Below are positions 9,598 through 16,804 of a stretch of 17,276 nt of DNA, in pieces (the first letter of the stretch is position 1; every line of letters starts with the position of its first letter). The translations under genes and the position numbers were made by a program. The stretch spans positions 1-17,276 of the forward strand of contig CAJMRE010000039.1 in NCBI GenBank assembly GCA_905215755.1. The letters run 5' to 3'. The DNA is from an uncultured bacterium. Lineage in GTDB: Bacteria; Actinomycetota; Coriobacteriia; Coriobacteriales; Coriobacteriaceae. The notes beneath the pieces are model-generated. The model was not told the DNA's origin. It did no database searches and saw only the letters and a list, made by a program, of their open reading frames with translations.

Positions 9598-9672
9598 TCC
9601 TCGGTAGCTCAATGGTAGAGCACGCGGCTGTTAACCGCGCTGTTGTAGGTTCGAGTCCTACCCGGGGAGCCA
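9598..9672 (+). tRNA. tRNA-Asn (anticodon GTT), copy 1
   Basis: A complete cloverleaf can be drawn. The acceptor stem TCCTCGG pairs with CCGGGGA (one G-U), the D stem is GCTC/GAGC, and the anticodon stem is CGCGG/CCGCG with loop CTGTTAA giving anticodon GTT. The variable loop is 5 nt, and the T arm is GTAGG-TTCGAGT-CCTAC. The discriminator is G and CCA is encoded (9670-9672). Length is 75 nt including CCA. Confidence 0.97.
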
Positions 9673-9681
9673 GAATTTCTC

Positions 9682-9703
9682 AGCCCATTTCGCTGGGCTT
9701 TTA
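9682..9703 (+). terminator. Weak hairpin terminator or processing signal between the tRNAs
   Basis: AGCCCA (9682-9687) pairs with TGGGCT (9694-9699) around TTTCGC, and the run TTTT begins at the end of the stem. The 6-bp stem is short, so it may terminate only partly or mark a processing point between the two tRNAs. No separate promoter is visible for the second copy. Confidence 0.5.
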
Positions 9704-9706
9704 AAT

Positions 9707-9781
9707 TCCTCGGTAGCTCAATGGTAGAGCACGCGGCTGTTAACCGCGCTGTTGTAGGTTCGAGTCCTACCCGGGGAGCCA
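9707..9781 (+). tRNA. tRNA-Asn (anticodon GTT), copy 2
   Basis: Base-for-base identical to the copy at 9598-9672, including the encoded CCA, and 109 bp downstream of it. Identity stops within a few bases on either side of the tRNA, so the flanks have diverged while the gene stayed the same. Probably co-transcribed from the promoter at 9540-9567. Confidence 0.97.
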
Positions 9782-9787
9782 GGTTGT

Positions 9788-9817
9788 AAAACCCGTCGCG
9801 TATGCGGCGGGTTTTTT
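9788..9817 (+). terminator. Intrinsic terminator after the second tRNA-Asn
   Basis: A 12-position stem, AAAACCCGTCGC (9788-9799) with GCGGCGGGTTTT (9804-9815), has one G-T pair and a GTAT loop. The T-run spans 9812-9817. It begins 6 nt after the CCA end of the tRNA and cleanly separates the tRNA unit from the asp23-like gene. Confidence 0.85.
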
Positions 9818-9913
9818 CATGTCGCGATCGCTTGGCGCGAACGTTACCGTATCAACATTTCGTGTCGAGGATGTAATCCCGAGGCCCGCCACCTCAACAT
9901 GGCGCGGTCGTTG

Positions 9914-9919
9914 TAGAAT
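9914..9919 (+). promoter_or_regulatory. Possible -10 element for the asp23-fakA unit
   Basis: TAGAAT matches TATAAT at five of six positions and lies 57 nt before the asp23-like start, after the tRNA terminator. No good -35 is seen at 16-18 bp (TCAACA at 9894-9899 is too close). The rest of 9818-9976 shows no other recognisable element. Confidence 0.35.
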
Positions 9920-9976
9920 ATTGCAATGATTGCTCCCACGACATGGTGCCGCGAGCACCAAGAAAAGGAGATTCTT

Positions 9977-10333
9977 GTGTCTGAGACCATTAACGGCAGC
10001 CTGTGCGTCTCGAACGACGTTATTGCCGATATTGCCGGTTATGCCGCGATGACGTGCTATGGCGTCGTCGGTATGGCCGAGCAGCTCCAGGGCGCCGAGA
10101 GCGTGCGCCTGCTTGCCGGTCAGCGCCTCCGCAAGGGCGTGCTTGTCTCCGCCGACGAGGACGGCCTTACGGTCGATCTTCACGTCGTGCTCGAGAACGG
10201 CGTCAACATGAAGTCCGTCTGCCACAATCTTTCGAGCTCCGTTGCCTTCACTTTGCAGGAGATCGCCCAGATCGATCCCGCCAGCCTTAAGATCGGCATC
10301 CATATCGACGCGCTCAAGAGCCGTCTGAACTAG
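9977..10333 (+). CDS. Asp23/Gls24 family envelope-stress protein (YloU-like)
   Basis: Asp23/Gls24 proteins are small, abundant, cytoplasmic or membrane-associated proteins linked to cell-envelope stress; their biochemical role is unsettled. The 118-aa product shows the family pattern: GSLCVSNDVIADIAGYAAMTCYGVVGM near the start, a hydrophobic VDLHVVLENGVNMKSVCHNL strand-helix, and a C-terminal VAFTLQEI...IGIHIDAL segment. No signal peptide or membrane helix is seen. GTG 9977 is chosen because AAAAGGAG (9963-9970) lies 6 nt upstream; the frame is open back to ATG 9926, but that extension lacks a ribosome site and family likeness. It lies 27 nt upstream of the fakA-like gene, the same pairing as yloU-yloV in Bacillus. 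Confidence 0.87.
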   Translation: MSETINGSLCVSNDVIADIAGYAAMTCYGVVGMAEQLQGAESVRLLAGQRLRKGVLVSADEDGLTVDLHVVLENGVNMKSVCHNLSSSVAFTLQEIAQIDPASLKIGIHIDALKSRLN

Positions 10334-10360
10334 CATCCGAAAACGGAGATTCAAATACCC

Positions 10361-12022
10361 ATGATTGCAAAGACCATTCGCACCTGTTTTCCGATCGCTG
10401 CGGCTGCCGTTTCCGACAAGGCCGAGGAGATCAACAAGCTCAACGTCTTCCCCGTACCCGACGGCGATACCGGCACCAACATGTCGCTCACGCTCGCCTC
10501 GGTGACCAAGGAGCTCTCCGCCCTTCCCGCCGATGCCGACATGGAGGCCATCGCCGGCGCCATCACTCACGGCTCCCTCATGGGCGCCCGCGGTAACTCC
10601 GGCGTCATCACGTCGCAGATTCTGCGCGGCGTGGCCGAGGGCCTCGTCTCTGCCGATGAGCCCATCACCTCCGCCAACATCGCTTATGCGTTCCGTCGTG
10701 CCGTCAAGGTCGCCTTCCAGGCCGTCCGCAAGCCCATCGAGGGCACGATCCTCACGGTCCTGCGCGATGTCTCGACCAAGGCAGACGAGTGCGAGAAGAA
10801 GAAGTTCTCTGCCGAGGATGCGCTCGACGCCATCGTCGTCGAGGCCTACCAGTCCGTCGCCCGCACGCCCGACCTGCTGCCCGTTCTGAAGGAGAACGGC
10901 GTGGTCGACTCCGGCGCCTTTGGCTTTGCCATCTTCCTGGAGAACTTTGTTGCCGCCGCGCTTGGCCGCAGCACCGTTGTCGAGGATTTCTCCGCCACGT
11001 TTGATTCCGCTGGCTCTGCCCGCGACGCGGCCCTCGGTCGCGTTGAGATCGAGGCCAACGATGACTGGGAGGGCTCGGAGTTCCGCTACTGCAACGAGTT
11101 CCTCTTTAAGGCCGACGCCCCGTTTGACGAGGACGAGTGCCTTAAGTTCCTGGGCTCCATGGGTGACTGCGAGCTGCTCGTGGGTGCCTACCCCGACTAT
11201 AAGATTCATGTGCACTCCAACACCCCCAACCTGGTGCTCGAGCACATGCTGCAGCTCGGTCAGATCTATGAGGTCTTTATCCACAACATGGAGATGGAGG
11301 CCCACGACCGTACCGCCAAGATTCACGAGGACCAGGAGAAGGCCGCCGAGCCCGAGAAGGCCCTGGGCTTTGTCGCCGTTGCCGCTGGGTCCGGCGAGGC
11401 AGACATCCTCAAGTCTCTCGGCGTCGACGTAATCGTGTCGGGTGGTCAGACCATGAACCCCTCGACTGCAGACCTGCTGGGCGCCGTCGACCAGGTCAAC
11501 GCGACCTCGGTCATCATCCTGCCCAATAACGGCAACATCCGCATGGCTGCCGAGGCCGCAGCCTCTGCCTGCACCGACAAGAAGGTCGCCGTCGTTCCCA
11601 CGAAGACCGTCCCGCAGGCGTTCTCCGCGCTGTTCGCCGTCCTGCCCGATTCTGAGCTCGAGGACGCCGTCGCCGCCATGGTCGATGCCATCAGCGAGGT
11701 CCGCGATGGCGAGGTTACCCGCGCCGTGCGCGACTCCAGCGCCTCCGACGGCTCGCCGATTCACTCCGGTGATGTCATGGGCATCATTGCCGGCTCCATC
11801 GATGTGGTTGGCTCCGACGTGAAGCAGGTCACGCTCGATTGCATCAACCGCATGCAGGAGGAAGAGGAGGGTGACGCGCTGACGATTCTGGCCGGCGAGG
11901 AACTGTCCGATGAGGCCTTCCAGGAGATCGTCGACGCTATCGAGGAGGCTCAGCCCGATCTGGAGATCGACGCCCATCGTGGCGAGCAGCCGCTCTATCC
12001 CGTAATCTTCTCAATCGAGTAG
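10361..12022 (+). CDS. fakA: DAK2-domain fatty acid kinase, FakA/YloV-like
   Basis: FakA is the ATP-binding subunit that phosphorylates fatty acids held by a FakB (DegV-family) partner, giving acyl-phosphate for phospholipid synthesis. The 553-aa product has the three expected parts. The N-terminal DhaL-like kinase domain carries LNVFPVPDGDTGTNM (metal-binding D34 and D36) and GARGNSGVITSQILRG. The middle domain has a Cys-x-x-His-type set (C244, H283, H285) at the positions where FakA binds zinc. The C-terminal domain contains VSGGQTMNPSTADLL and ILPNNGNIRMAA. No fakB lies in the window. GGAG (10345-10348) is 12 nt from the ATG, longer than usual. recG starts 10 nt after the stop. DAK2 family membership is certain; the fatty-acid substrate is inferred from similarity. 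Confidence 0.87.
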   Translation: MIAKTIRTCFPIAAAAVSDKAEEINKLNVFPVPDGDTGTNMSLTLASVTKELSALPADADMEAIAGAITHGSLMGARGNSGVITSQILRGVAEGLVSADEPITSANIAYAFRRAVKVAFQAVRKPIEGTILTVLRDVSTKADECEKKKFSAEDALDAIVVEAYQSVARTPDLLPVLKENGVVDSGAFGFAIFLENFVAAALGRSTVVEDFSATFDSAGSARDAALGRVEIEANDDWEGSEFRYCNEFLFKADAPFDEDECLKFLGSMGDCELLVGAYPDYKIHVHSNTPNLVLEHMLQLGQIYEVFIHNMEMEAHDRTAKIHEDQEKAAEPEKALGFVAVAAGSGEADILKSLGVDVIVSGGQTMNPSTADLLGAVDQVNATSVIILPNNGNIRMAAEAAASACTDKKVAVVPTKTVPQAFSALFAVLPDSELEDAVAAMVDAISEVRDGEVTRAVRDSSASDGSPIHSGDVMGIIAGSIDVVGSDVKQVTLDCINRMQEEEEGDALTILAGEELSDEAFQEIVDAIEEAQPDLEIDAHRGEQPLYPVIFSIE

Positions 12023-12032
12023 GCATCTGCCC

Positions 12033-14210
12033 ATGTCCGAGCTCTGCTCCGTGCCGCGCGTCTCGGAGCGCTTTGCCCAGAGCAATGCGCTCGACGAGGA
12101 TATCGCGCGACTCAAATTTGTTTCGGGTAAACGTGAGGAGGCCCTTCGCCGTCTGGGAATTCGGACGGTGGTGGACCTCCTTCTCCATATCCCTCATCGA
12201 TACCTCGACTTTACCCGTTCGTGGTCCATCGAGATGGCGCCCATCGGTACCGTGTGCACCATCATCGCCACGGTCGACCGTATCGTCCAAAAGCAGCCTC
12301 GTCCGCGCATGCAGGTGACCGAGGTCTCACTCGTTGACGAGACGGGCGTGCTGCAGGTCGCCTTTTTCCGTCAGCCCTGGATTGCCCAGCAGCTTAAGCA
12401 GGGCGACCGCCTGGCCGTGATGGGCAAGGTCGAGTTTGCCTACGGTTTTAAGCAGATGGCCTCGCCGCACTTTGAAAAGCTCGATGAGGGGCGTGCTGCG
12501 GGCACCATTTTGCCGGTCCATTATGTGAGTGACGGCGTGAGCCAGGCGTGGATGCGCCGCATCGTAAGCGGCGCGCTCGAGGTCGTCGGCAATCCCTTTG
12601 ATCCCATTCCCGCGCCGCTGCGCGCAAAGCGGAAGCTCATGAGCAATGCCCGCGCGTTGCGTTCGATCCACTTTCCCTCGAGCATGGCTGAGCGCGACAT
12701 TGCGCGCGCACGGCTTGCCTACGAGGAGTGCCTCTACCTGCAGCTGGCGCTTCGCCTGCGCAACGATGGCGGCCTAGTCGATGTGGTGCCCTATGCCCAC
12801 ACCGCGGGCGAGCACCTGGCCGCACTCAAGCAAGCCCTGCCGTTTTCGCTGAGCGACGAGCAGGAGGTCGCGTTCCAAGATATCCTGCGCGATATGTGCG
12901 ATGGCGGGCGTGTGATGAACCGCCTGCTGCTGGGCGATGTCGGTACCGGTAAGACCGCCGTTGCCGCCTGCGCGCTGGCTGTGGCTGCCGATAGCGGCAC
13001 GCAGGCCTGTGTTATGGCGCCCACGGGCGTGCTGGCGCGCCAATATGCCGATAAGACCGGCCCTCTGCTCTCTCAGGCCGGCATGTCCTGGGCGCTTCTG
13101 ACGGGTGCCACGCCGGCCGCAGAGCGCGAGCGCATCCATGCACAGCTGGAATCGGGCGAGCTTGACGTGCTCTTTGGCACCCATGCGGTGCTTTCGGATG
13201 ACGTTGCGTTCAAGCATCTGTCGCTTGTCGTCATCGACGAGCAGCACCGGTTTGGCGTCGGCCAACGTAACGCCCTACGCGCGAAGGGCCCCGGTGCCGA
13301 TCTGCTCGTTATGACGGCAACGCCAATCCCGCGTACGCTGGCGCTTTCGGTCTACGGCGATCTGGACACGAGTATCATCCGCCATCGGCCCGTCCCTGGC
13401 GCTGGCGTGACGACACGCGTGCTCACCGAGTCGAGCCGCGACCTCGCCTATGGCGCCATCCGCGAGGCGCATGCAAAGGGCCAGCAGGCCTACGTGATTT
13501 GCCCACTTGTGGAGCCGAGTGATTCGGCCGATGAGCTGGAAGACGTACCTGGTATCGCCCGCGACGACGAGGGCCGCGTGACGGTCCCCGTGCCGCTGCA
13601 CGATACGGCAACCGAGCTCGATCGCCTGCGTCTGGCGTTGCCGGGTCTTGTCATCGAGCGCCTTCACGGCCGCATGCCGGCGGGGGAGAAGGACCAGGTC
13701 ATCGACGCCTTCAAGCGCGGCGAGATTGACGTGCTCGTCTCGACTACGGTGGTCGAGGTGGGCGTCGACGTGCCTAACGCCACCGTCATGGTCATCGAGA
13801 ACGGTGAGCGCTTTGGCCTGGCCGCCCTGCACCAGCTGCGCGGCCGCGTGGGCCGCGGCAGCGTGTCGGGCACGTGCCTGGTCATGACGCACTCCAAGGG
13901 CAACGGCGGCGCGTCGGCGGCGCAAGACCGTCTCCAGTCGCTCGAAAAAACTTCGGATGGTTTTACGCTTGCCCAGATGGACCTGCGTCTGCGCCACGAG
14001 GGCGAAATCCTGGGGTACCGTCAGCATGGCGGTGTGACCCTGCGCTTTGTCGACCTAGATGCCGACGAGGAGCTGATCGAGTGGGCCCATTTGGACGCGG
14101 TCGAGCTCTTGCGGTATGCTTGCACCCTTGACTCCGTGGCGACGCGCCCCCTGCGCGATGCGGTCGCCATGCGTTATCGACATATCTTTAAGGAGGTCAG
14201 CGGAGGATGA
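12033..14210 (+). CDS. recG: ATP-dependent DNA helicase RecG
   Basis: RecG remodels stalled replication forks and branch-migrates Holliday junctions. The 725-aa product has an N-terminal wedge/OB domain (VCTIIATVDRI, then LVDETGVLQVAFFRQPWI) and two helicase lobes. Seen are Walker A GDVGTGKT (301-308), motif II DEQH (402-405, in DEQHRFGVGQR), motif III TATP (428-431), and VVEVGVDVPNA followed by QLRGRVGRG. The downstream segment that usually reads DLxLRGPGExxGTRQ is DLRLRHEGEILGYRQ here. Length is near normal for the family. The stop overlaps rsmD in an ATGA, and the gene follows fakA closely, as recG follows the yloUV region in Bacillus. Confidence 0.95.
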   Translation: MSELCSVPRVSERFAQSNALDEDIARLKFVSGKREEALRRLGIRTVVDLLLHIPHRYLDFTRSWSIEMAPIGTVCTIIATVDRIVQKQPRPRMQVTEVSLVDETGVLQVAFFRQPWIAQQLKQGDRLAVMGKVEFAYGFKQMASPHFEKLDEGRAAGTILPVHYVSDGVSQAWMRRIVSGALEVVGNPFDPIPAPLRAKRKLMSNARALRSIHFPSSMAERDIARARLAYEECLYLQLALRLRNDGGLVDVVPYAHTAGEHLAALKQALPFSLSDEQEVAFQDILRDMCDGGRVMNRLLLGDVGTGKTAVAACALAVAADSGTQACVMAPTGVLARQYADKTGPLLSQAGMSWALLTGATPAAERERIHAQLESGELDVLFGTHAVLSDDVAFKHLSLVVIDEQHRFGVGQRNALRAKGPGADLLVMTATPIPRTLALSVYGDLDTSIIRHRPVPGAGVTTRVLTESSRDLAYGAIREAHAKGQQAYVICPLVEPSDSADELEDVPGIARDDEGRVTVPVPLHDTATELDRLRLALPGLVIERLHGRMPAGEKDQVIDAFKRGEIDVLVSTTVVEVGVDVPNATVMVIENGERFGLAALHQLRGRVGRGSVSGTCLVMTHSKGNGGASAAQDRLQSLEKTSDGFTLAQMDLRLRHEGEILGYRQHGGVTLRFVDLDADEELIEWAHLDAVELLRYACTLDSVATRPLRDAVAMRYRHIFKEVSGG

Positions 14211-14863
14211 GAATCATCGGCGGCGAATGGCGCGGTCGTAAGATCGAGGAGCCCCGTGGTCGCGATGTCACCCGCCCCACGACTGATCGCGTGCGCGAGG
14301 CGTGCGCATCTATGGTCATGTCGGCATTCGATTTCGATTTGGACGAGGTTCGTGTGCTTGACGCTTTTGGCGGCTCCGGTGCCTTAGGGTTAGAGATGCT
14401 CTCTCGTGGGGCCCGCTCGCTCACGACGTTTGAGATCGATCGCAACGCCGCACGGCTCATTACCAAGAATTTCGAGTCGCTCTGCCGTGACCGTGCGCGC
14501 TGGCGTGTGGTGACGGGTGACGTGCTGGCGAGCGCCTCGCGCGGCCGCGTGCCGGGCGGCCCCTTTGATCTGGTCCTGCTCGACCCGCCCTATGCTTTTG
14601 GTGCCGAGCCGGTCGAGGAACTGCTGCAGAACCTGGCTCAGCAGGGTCTGCTTGCACCTGGCGCTTATGCCCTGTTTGAGCATGCCGTCGCCGATGCGGG
14701 CGCGCATCTGGCAGACTTTGAGACTGTACGTGAGAAGCGCTACGGCATTACCTCGGTCGACCTGCTTCGTTGGGTCGGCGATGACGATGGTGAGGGCGAT
14801 AGCGCCGGCACCGATGCTGACAACAACGATGCCACGACGTTTCAGGAGGATGCTCATGAGTGA
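14207..14863 (+). CDS. rsmD: 16S rRNA (guanine966-N2)-methyltransferase RsmD
   Basis: RsmD methylates G966 of 16S rRNA in the assembled 30S subunit using S-adenosylmethionine. The 218-aa product has the N-terminal RIIGGEWRGRKI and RPTTDRVREA segments, the SAM-binding LDAFGGSGALGLEMLSRGA, and the catalytic DPPY at residues 126-129. A strongly acidic, Asn-containing tail of about 28 residues extends past the usual end. AAGGAGG (14190-14196) lies 10 nt before the ATG; the gene overlaps recG by 4 nt and coaD by 8 nt. rsmD-coaD adjacency is very common in Gram-positive bacteria. Confidence 0.94.
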   Translation: MRIIGGEWRGRKIEEPRGRDVTRPTTDRVREACASMVMSAFDFDLDEVRVLDAFGGSGALGLEMLSRGARSLTTFEIDRNAARLITKNFESLCRDRARWRVVTGDVLASASRGRVPGGPFDLVLLDPPYAFGAEPVEELLQNLAQQGLLAPGAYALFEHAVADAGAHLADFETVREKRYGITSVDLLRWVGDDDGEGDSAGTDADNNDATTFQEDAHE

Positions 14864-15353
14864 CACCATCAATCGCGTGATCGTCCCGGGCACCTTCGAT
14901 CCCATCACGTTTGGCCATATCGATGTGATCCGCCGCGCCCGCCGCATCTTTCCCAGCGTGATCGTCGCTGTTGCCGAGTCGCAGGGTAAAAACGGTGTGG
15001 GCACCACGTTTACGCTCGATGAGCGCGTGGCGCTGGCCCGCGAGGCGCTCGGTGATATCGACGGCGTTGAGGTCCTGCCCTTTACCGGCCTCTTGGTCGA
15101 CTTCGCTCGTGAGCAGGGGGCGGGGGCCGTGGTCAAGGGCTTGCGCGCCATGACCGACTTTGAGTACGAGCTGCAGCAGGCCGACCTCAACTATCGCTTG
15201 GATAACGAGCTGGAGTCCATCTTTGTCATGAGCGCGCCGCAGTACGGCTATATCTCGAGCTCGGTTGTTCGCCAGATCGCCTCGCTCGGTAGTGACGTAT
15301 CGACGTTTGTCCCGTCCAACGTGGTCGAAGCGCTCAAACATCGCTTTTCGTGA
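14856..15353 (+). CDS. coaD: Phosphopantetheine adenylyltransferase CoaD
   Basis: CoaD transfers AMP from ATP to 4'-phosphopantetheine, the penultimate step of coenzyme A synthesis. The product is 165 aa, standard for the family. It has the nucleotidyltransferase signature PGTFDPITFGH with T18-x-G20-H21, followed by the conserved GLLVDFAREQGAGAVVKGLR and FEYELQQADLN. The YISSSVVRQIASLGSDVS segment near the end is also diagnostic. The frame is open far upstream, but ATG 14856 is correct: the family starts here and CAGGAGGA (14843-14850) is well spaced. It shares 8 nt with the end of rsmD (ATGAGTGA). Confidence 0.97.
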   Translation: MSDTINRVIVPGTFDPITFGHIDVIRRARRIFPSVIVAVAESQGKNGVGTTFTLDERVALAREALGDIDGVEVLPFTGLLVDFAREQGAGAVVKGLRAMTDFEYELQQADLNYRLDNELESIFVMSAPQYGYISSSVVRQIASLGSDVSTFVPSNVVEALKHRFS

Positions 15354-15377
15354 CGTTTCTTATTGCCTGGTGGCATG

Positions 15378-15386
15378 TGGTAAACT
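15378..15386 (+). promoter_or_regulatory. Extended -10 promoter for the coiled-coil gene
   Basis: TGGTAAACT carries the TGn extension and a TAAACT hexamer, in the 68-nt gap after coaD. No good -35 is present at normal spacing. It shows the same TGTGnTA context as the promoters before rpoD and rpmF, so the division/ribosomal end of the cluster can probably be expressed independently. Confidence 0.5.
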
Positions 15387-15421
15387 AGCACGATGATATG
15401 TTACCTATGAAAGGAGACCGG

Positions 15422-15919
15422 ATGCCGGGCGAGAATTTTCCTGGCGATAGGATCGTCAGCTTGGTCGATGAGCTCGAAGGGCTGATCGAGGAAGCCAAGC
15501 CGCCTTTCGGCAAGAACGCTCAGTTCAAGGTCATCGACGCCGACGTGTTCTTCAACATCCTCGACGAGATCCGCATGAGCTATCCCGAGGAGTGGCAGAA
15601 GTCCCGCCGTATCCTTAAGGAGCGCGAGGAGCTTATGGCTTCCGCCGCCGCTCAGGCCGATTCCATCATCGCCGACGCTCAGCAGCAGGCCCTCACCATT
15701 GCCGGTGAGCAGGAGATCGTCCGCTTAGCACAGCAGCAGGCCGACGACATCCGCGATCGTGCCCAGCAGTACGAGCGCGAGACGCGTTATGCTGCCGAGG
15801 ACTACGCAGAGCAGGTCTTTACGCACCTGGAGGAGAACCTCAAGAGCCTGACCGGCACCGTTACCCGTTGCCGTCAGCAGCTCAACGAGGGTGCCGCCCA
15901 ACAGAATGGTCAGTGGTAA
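15422..15919 (+). CDS. Small DivIVA/SepIVA-like coiled-coil protein
   Basis: A 165-aa soluble protein with no signal peptide or membrane segment. Residues 1-50 contain a compact conserved-looking part (GDRIVSLVDELEGLIEEA, then AQFKVIDADVFFNILDEIR). Residues about 55-135 are a long Glu/Gln/Ala/Arg-rich helix with heptad-like spacing. This architecture, and its place between coaD and DUF177-rpmF, match SepIVA of mycobacteria (Rv2927c), a DivIVA-family division protein. That role is an inference from context and shape; automatic annotation might call it an ATPase or an ATP synthase b-like subunit. ATG 15422 is chosen because AAGGAGA (15411-15417) lies immediately upstream; in-frame ATGs at 15398 and 15407 fall before that site. 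Its TAA overlaps the next ATG by one base. Confidence 0.7.
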   Translation: MPGENFPGDRIVSLVDELEGLIEEAKPPFGKNAQFKVIDADVFFNILDEIRMSYPEEWQKSRRILKEREELMASAAAQADSIIADAQQQALTIAGEQEIVRLAQQQADDIRDRAQQYERETRYAAEDYAEQVFTHLEENLKSLTGTVTRCRQQLNEGAAQQNGQW

Positions 15920-16473
15920 TGGCTGAGTTCCCGAGCGTTACCGTCGATCTTTCCGAGCAGCTCGAGTTTCCTGGAGATTCGTATCCGCTGACCGGTAAGG
16001 TCGATGTCGCCACCTACACGGTGGGCGAGAAGGAGTACCAGCTTCAGGACGGCATCGACTACGACGTTGTCTTTACCAATGCCGGTACCGGTGTCTTGCT
16101 CACGGGCATGGTCCGCGCGCACGCCACCGGCGAGTGCGACCGTTGCCTGGAGCCCGCCTCGTTTGATATCGCCGGCGAGATCGAGGAGTTCTACCTCTTT
16201 GAGGAGCCCGAGGATCCCGAGGCCTACGAGGACGGCTACGAGCTCCTGGGTGAGGACCGTCTAGTCGATCTGGGTGAGCCCATCAATGACGCGGTCGTTA
16301 TGGACACGCCGTTTGTAGTGCTCTGCAAGCCCGATTGCCGTGGTCTGTGCCCCACATGCGGTTGCAATCTCAACGTCGAGCAATGCGATTGCGCCGCCCA
16401 GGCAGAGGCGGAATGGGCCGCTGCCACGGAAAATCCATTTGCAGCATTGAAGAATCTCAAGCTCGATGAGTAA
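15919..16473 (+). CDS. yceD: DUF177 (YceD/YlbN family) cysteine-rich protein
   Basis: DUF177 proteins are encoded almost always just before rpmF and are implicated in 23S rRNA or 50S biogenesis, though the mechanism is not settled. The 184-aa product has the CDRCLEP motif (C73, C76), an acidic middle, and a C-terminal cysteine cluster (C136, C140, C144, C147, C149, C156, C158) in the CxxxCxGLCPxCG arrangement that suggests zinc binding. It ends with the typical NPFAALKNLK. ATG 15919 shares one base with the previous stop (TAATG), which points to coupled translation; the open frame back to 15868 is overlap with the previous gene. Confidence 0.9.
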   Translation: MAEFPSVTVDLSEQLEFPGDSYPLTGKVDVATYTVGEKEYQLQDGIDYDVVFTNAGTGVLLTGMVRAHATGECDRCLEPASFDIAGEIEEFYLFEEPEDPEAYEDGYELLGEDRLVDLGEPINDAVVMDTPFVVLCKPDCRGLCPTCGCNLNVEQCDCAAQAEAEWAAATENPFAALKNLKLDE

Positions 16474-16478
16474 AACTG

Positions 16479-16487
16479 TGGTAGTAT
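16479..16487 (+). promoter_or_regulatory. Extended -10 promoter for rpmF
   Basis: TGGTAGTAT has the TGn extension and TAGTAT hexamer and begins 6 nt after the DUF177 stop codon. No -35 at standard spacing. It predicts a leader of about 45 nt before rpmF, allowing extra ribosomal-protein transcript beyond the upstream operon. Confidence 0.4.
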
Positions 16488-16537
16488 CGCTACTTGCGCG
16501 TAATCGCCACACTGGATAGTTCATAAGGAAGGTCACT

Positions 16538-16717
16538 ATGCCCGTACCTAAACAAAAGCAGGGTCGTATCCGCACTCACACCCGTCGTTCCGCCAACATG
16601 AAGATCTCGGCTGCGGCTCAGTCCACGTGCCCCCGTTGCGGCGCTGTCAAGCTTCCGCACCACGTGTGCCCCAGCTGCGGTTTCTACAAGGACCGCGAGG
16701 TTATCGTTACCGAGTAA
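16538..16717 (+). CDS. rpmF: 50S ribosomal protein L32
   Basis: L32 is a small zinc-ribbon protein of the large ribosomal subunit. The product is 59 aa, normal for the family, and begins MPVPKQKQGR with a basic N-terminal arm. Two CxxC pairs (C31/C34 in CPRCG, C44/C47 in CPSCG) identify it as the zinc-containing (C+) form. The final GFYKDREVI is the family's usual end. AAGGAAGGT (16525-16532) is a good ribosome site. The DUF177-rpmF-plsX order is widespread in bacteria. Confidence 0.97.
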   Translation: MPVPKQKQGRIRTHTRRSANMKISAAAQSTCPRCGAVKLPHHVCPSCGFYKDREVIVTE

Positions 16718-16757
16718 CGGTATACTCTGGATGCGATGCCGTTCCAAATGGAACCAC

Positions 16758-16787
16758 AATGGCCGGCTCAATGAGTCGGCCATTTTT
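16758..16787 (+). terminator. Intrinsic terminator or attenuator between rpmF and plsX
   Basis: AATGGCCGGCTC (16758-16769) pairs with GAGTCGGCCATT (16773-16784) across 12 positions with one G-T, around an AAT loop. The T-run spans 16783-16787. It sits 41 nt after the rpmF stop and 18 nt before plsX. A smaller GTTCC/GGAAC hairpin (16741-16754) precedes it. Confidence 0.75.
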
Positions 16788-16804
16788 GTATAAGGAGCAT
16801 GTTT

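Noticed and set aside
9926..9976. N-terminal extension of the asp23-like protein from ATG 9926
   Set aside because: No ribosome site, no family similarity, and it overlaps the promoter region; GTG 9977 has a strong AAAAGGAG upstream.
9818..9976. Small RNA or extra gene in the leader before asp23-like
   Set aside because: Only short self-complementary pieces (for example GCGATCGC near 9825) and a -10-like hexamer are visible; nothing supports an RNA gene.
9767..11977. A 736-codon open frame on the minus strand opposite asp23-like and fakA
   Set aside because: The + strand proteins match known families along their whole length. The antisense frame is Gly/Leu/Asp/Val-rich, shows no recognisable domain, and is explained by codon bias that removes stops from the opposite strand. 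It also runs through the second tRNA and its terminator.
14517..14855. Upstream extension of the coaD frame
   Set aside because: It is the rsmD gene read in another frame; CoaD proteins begin at the 14856 position.
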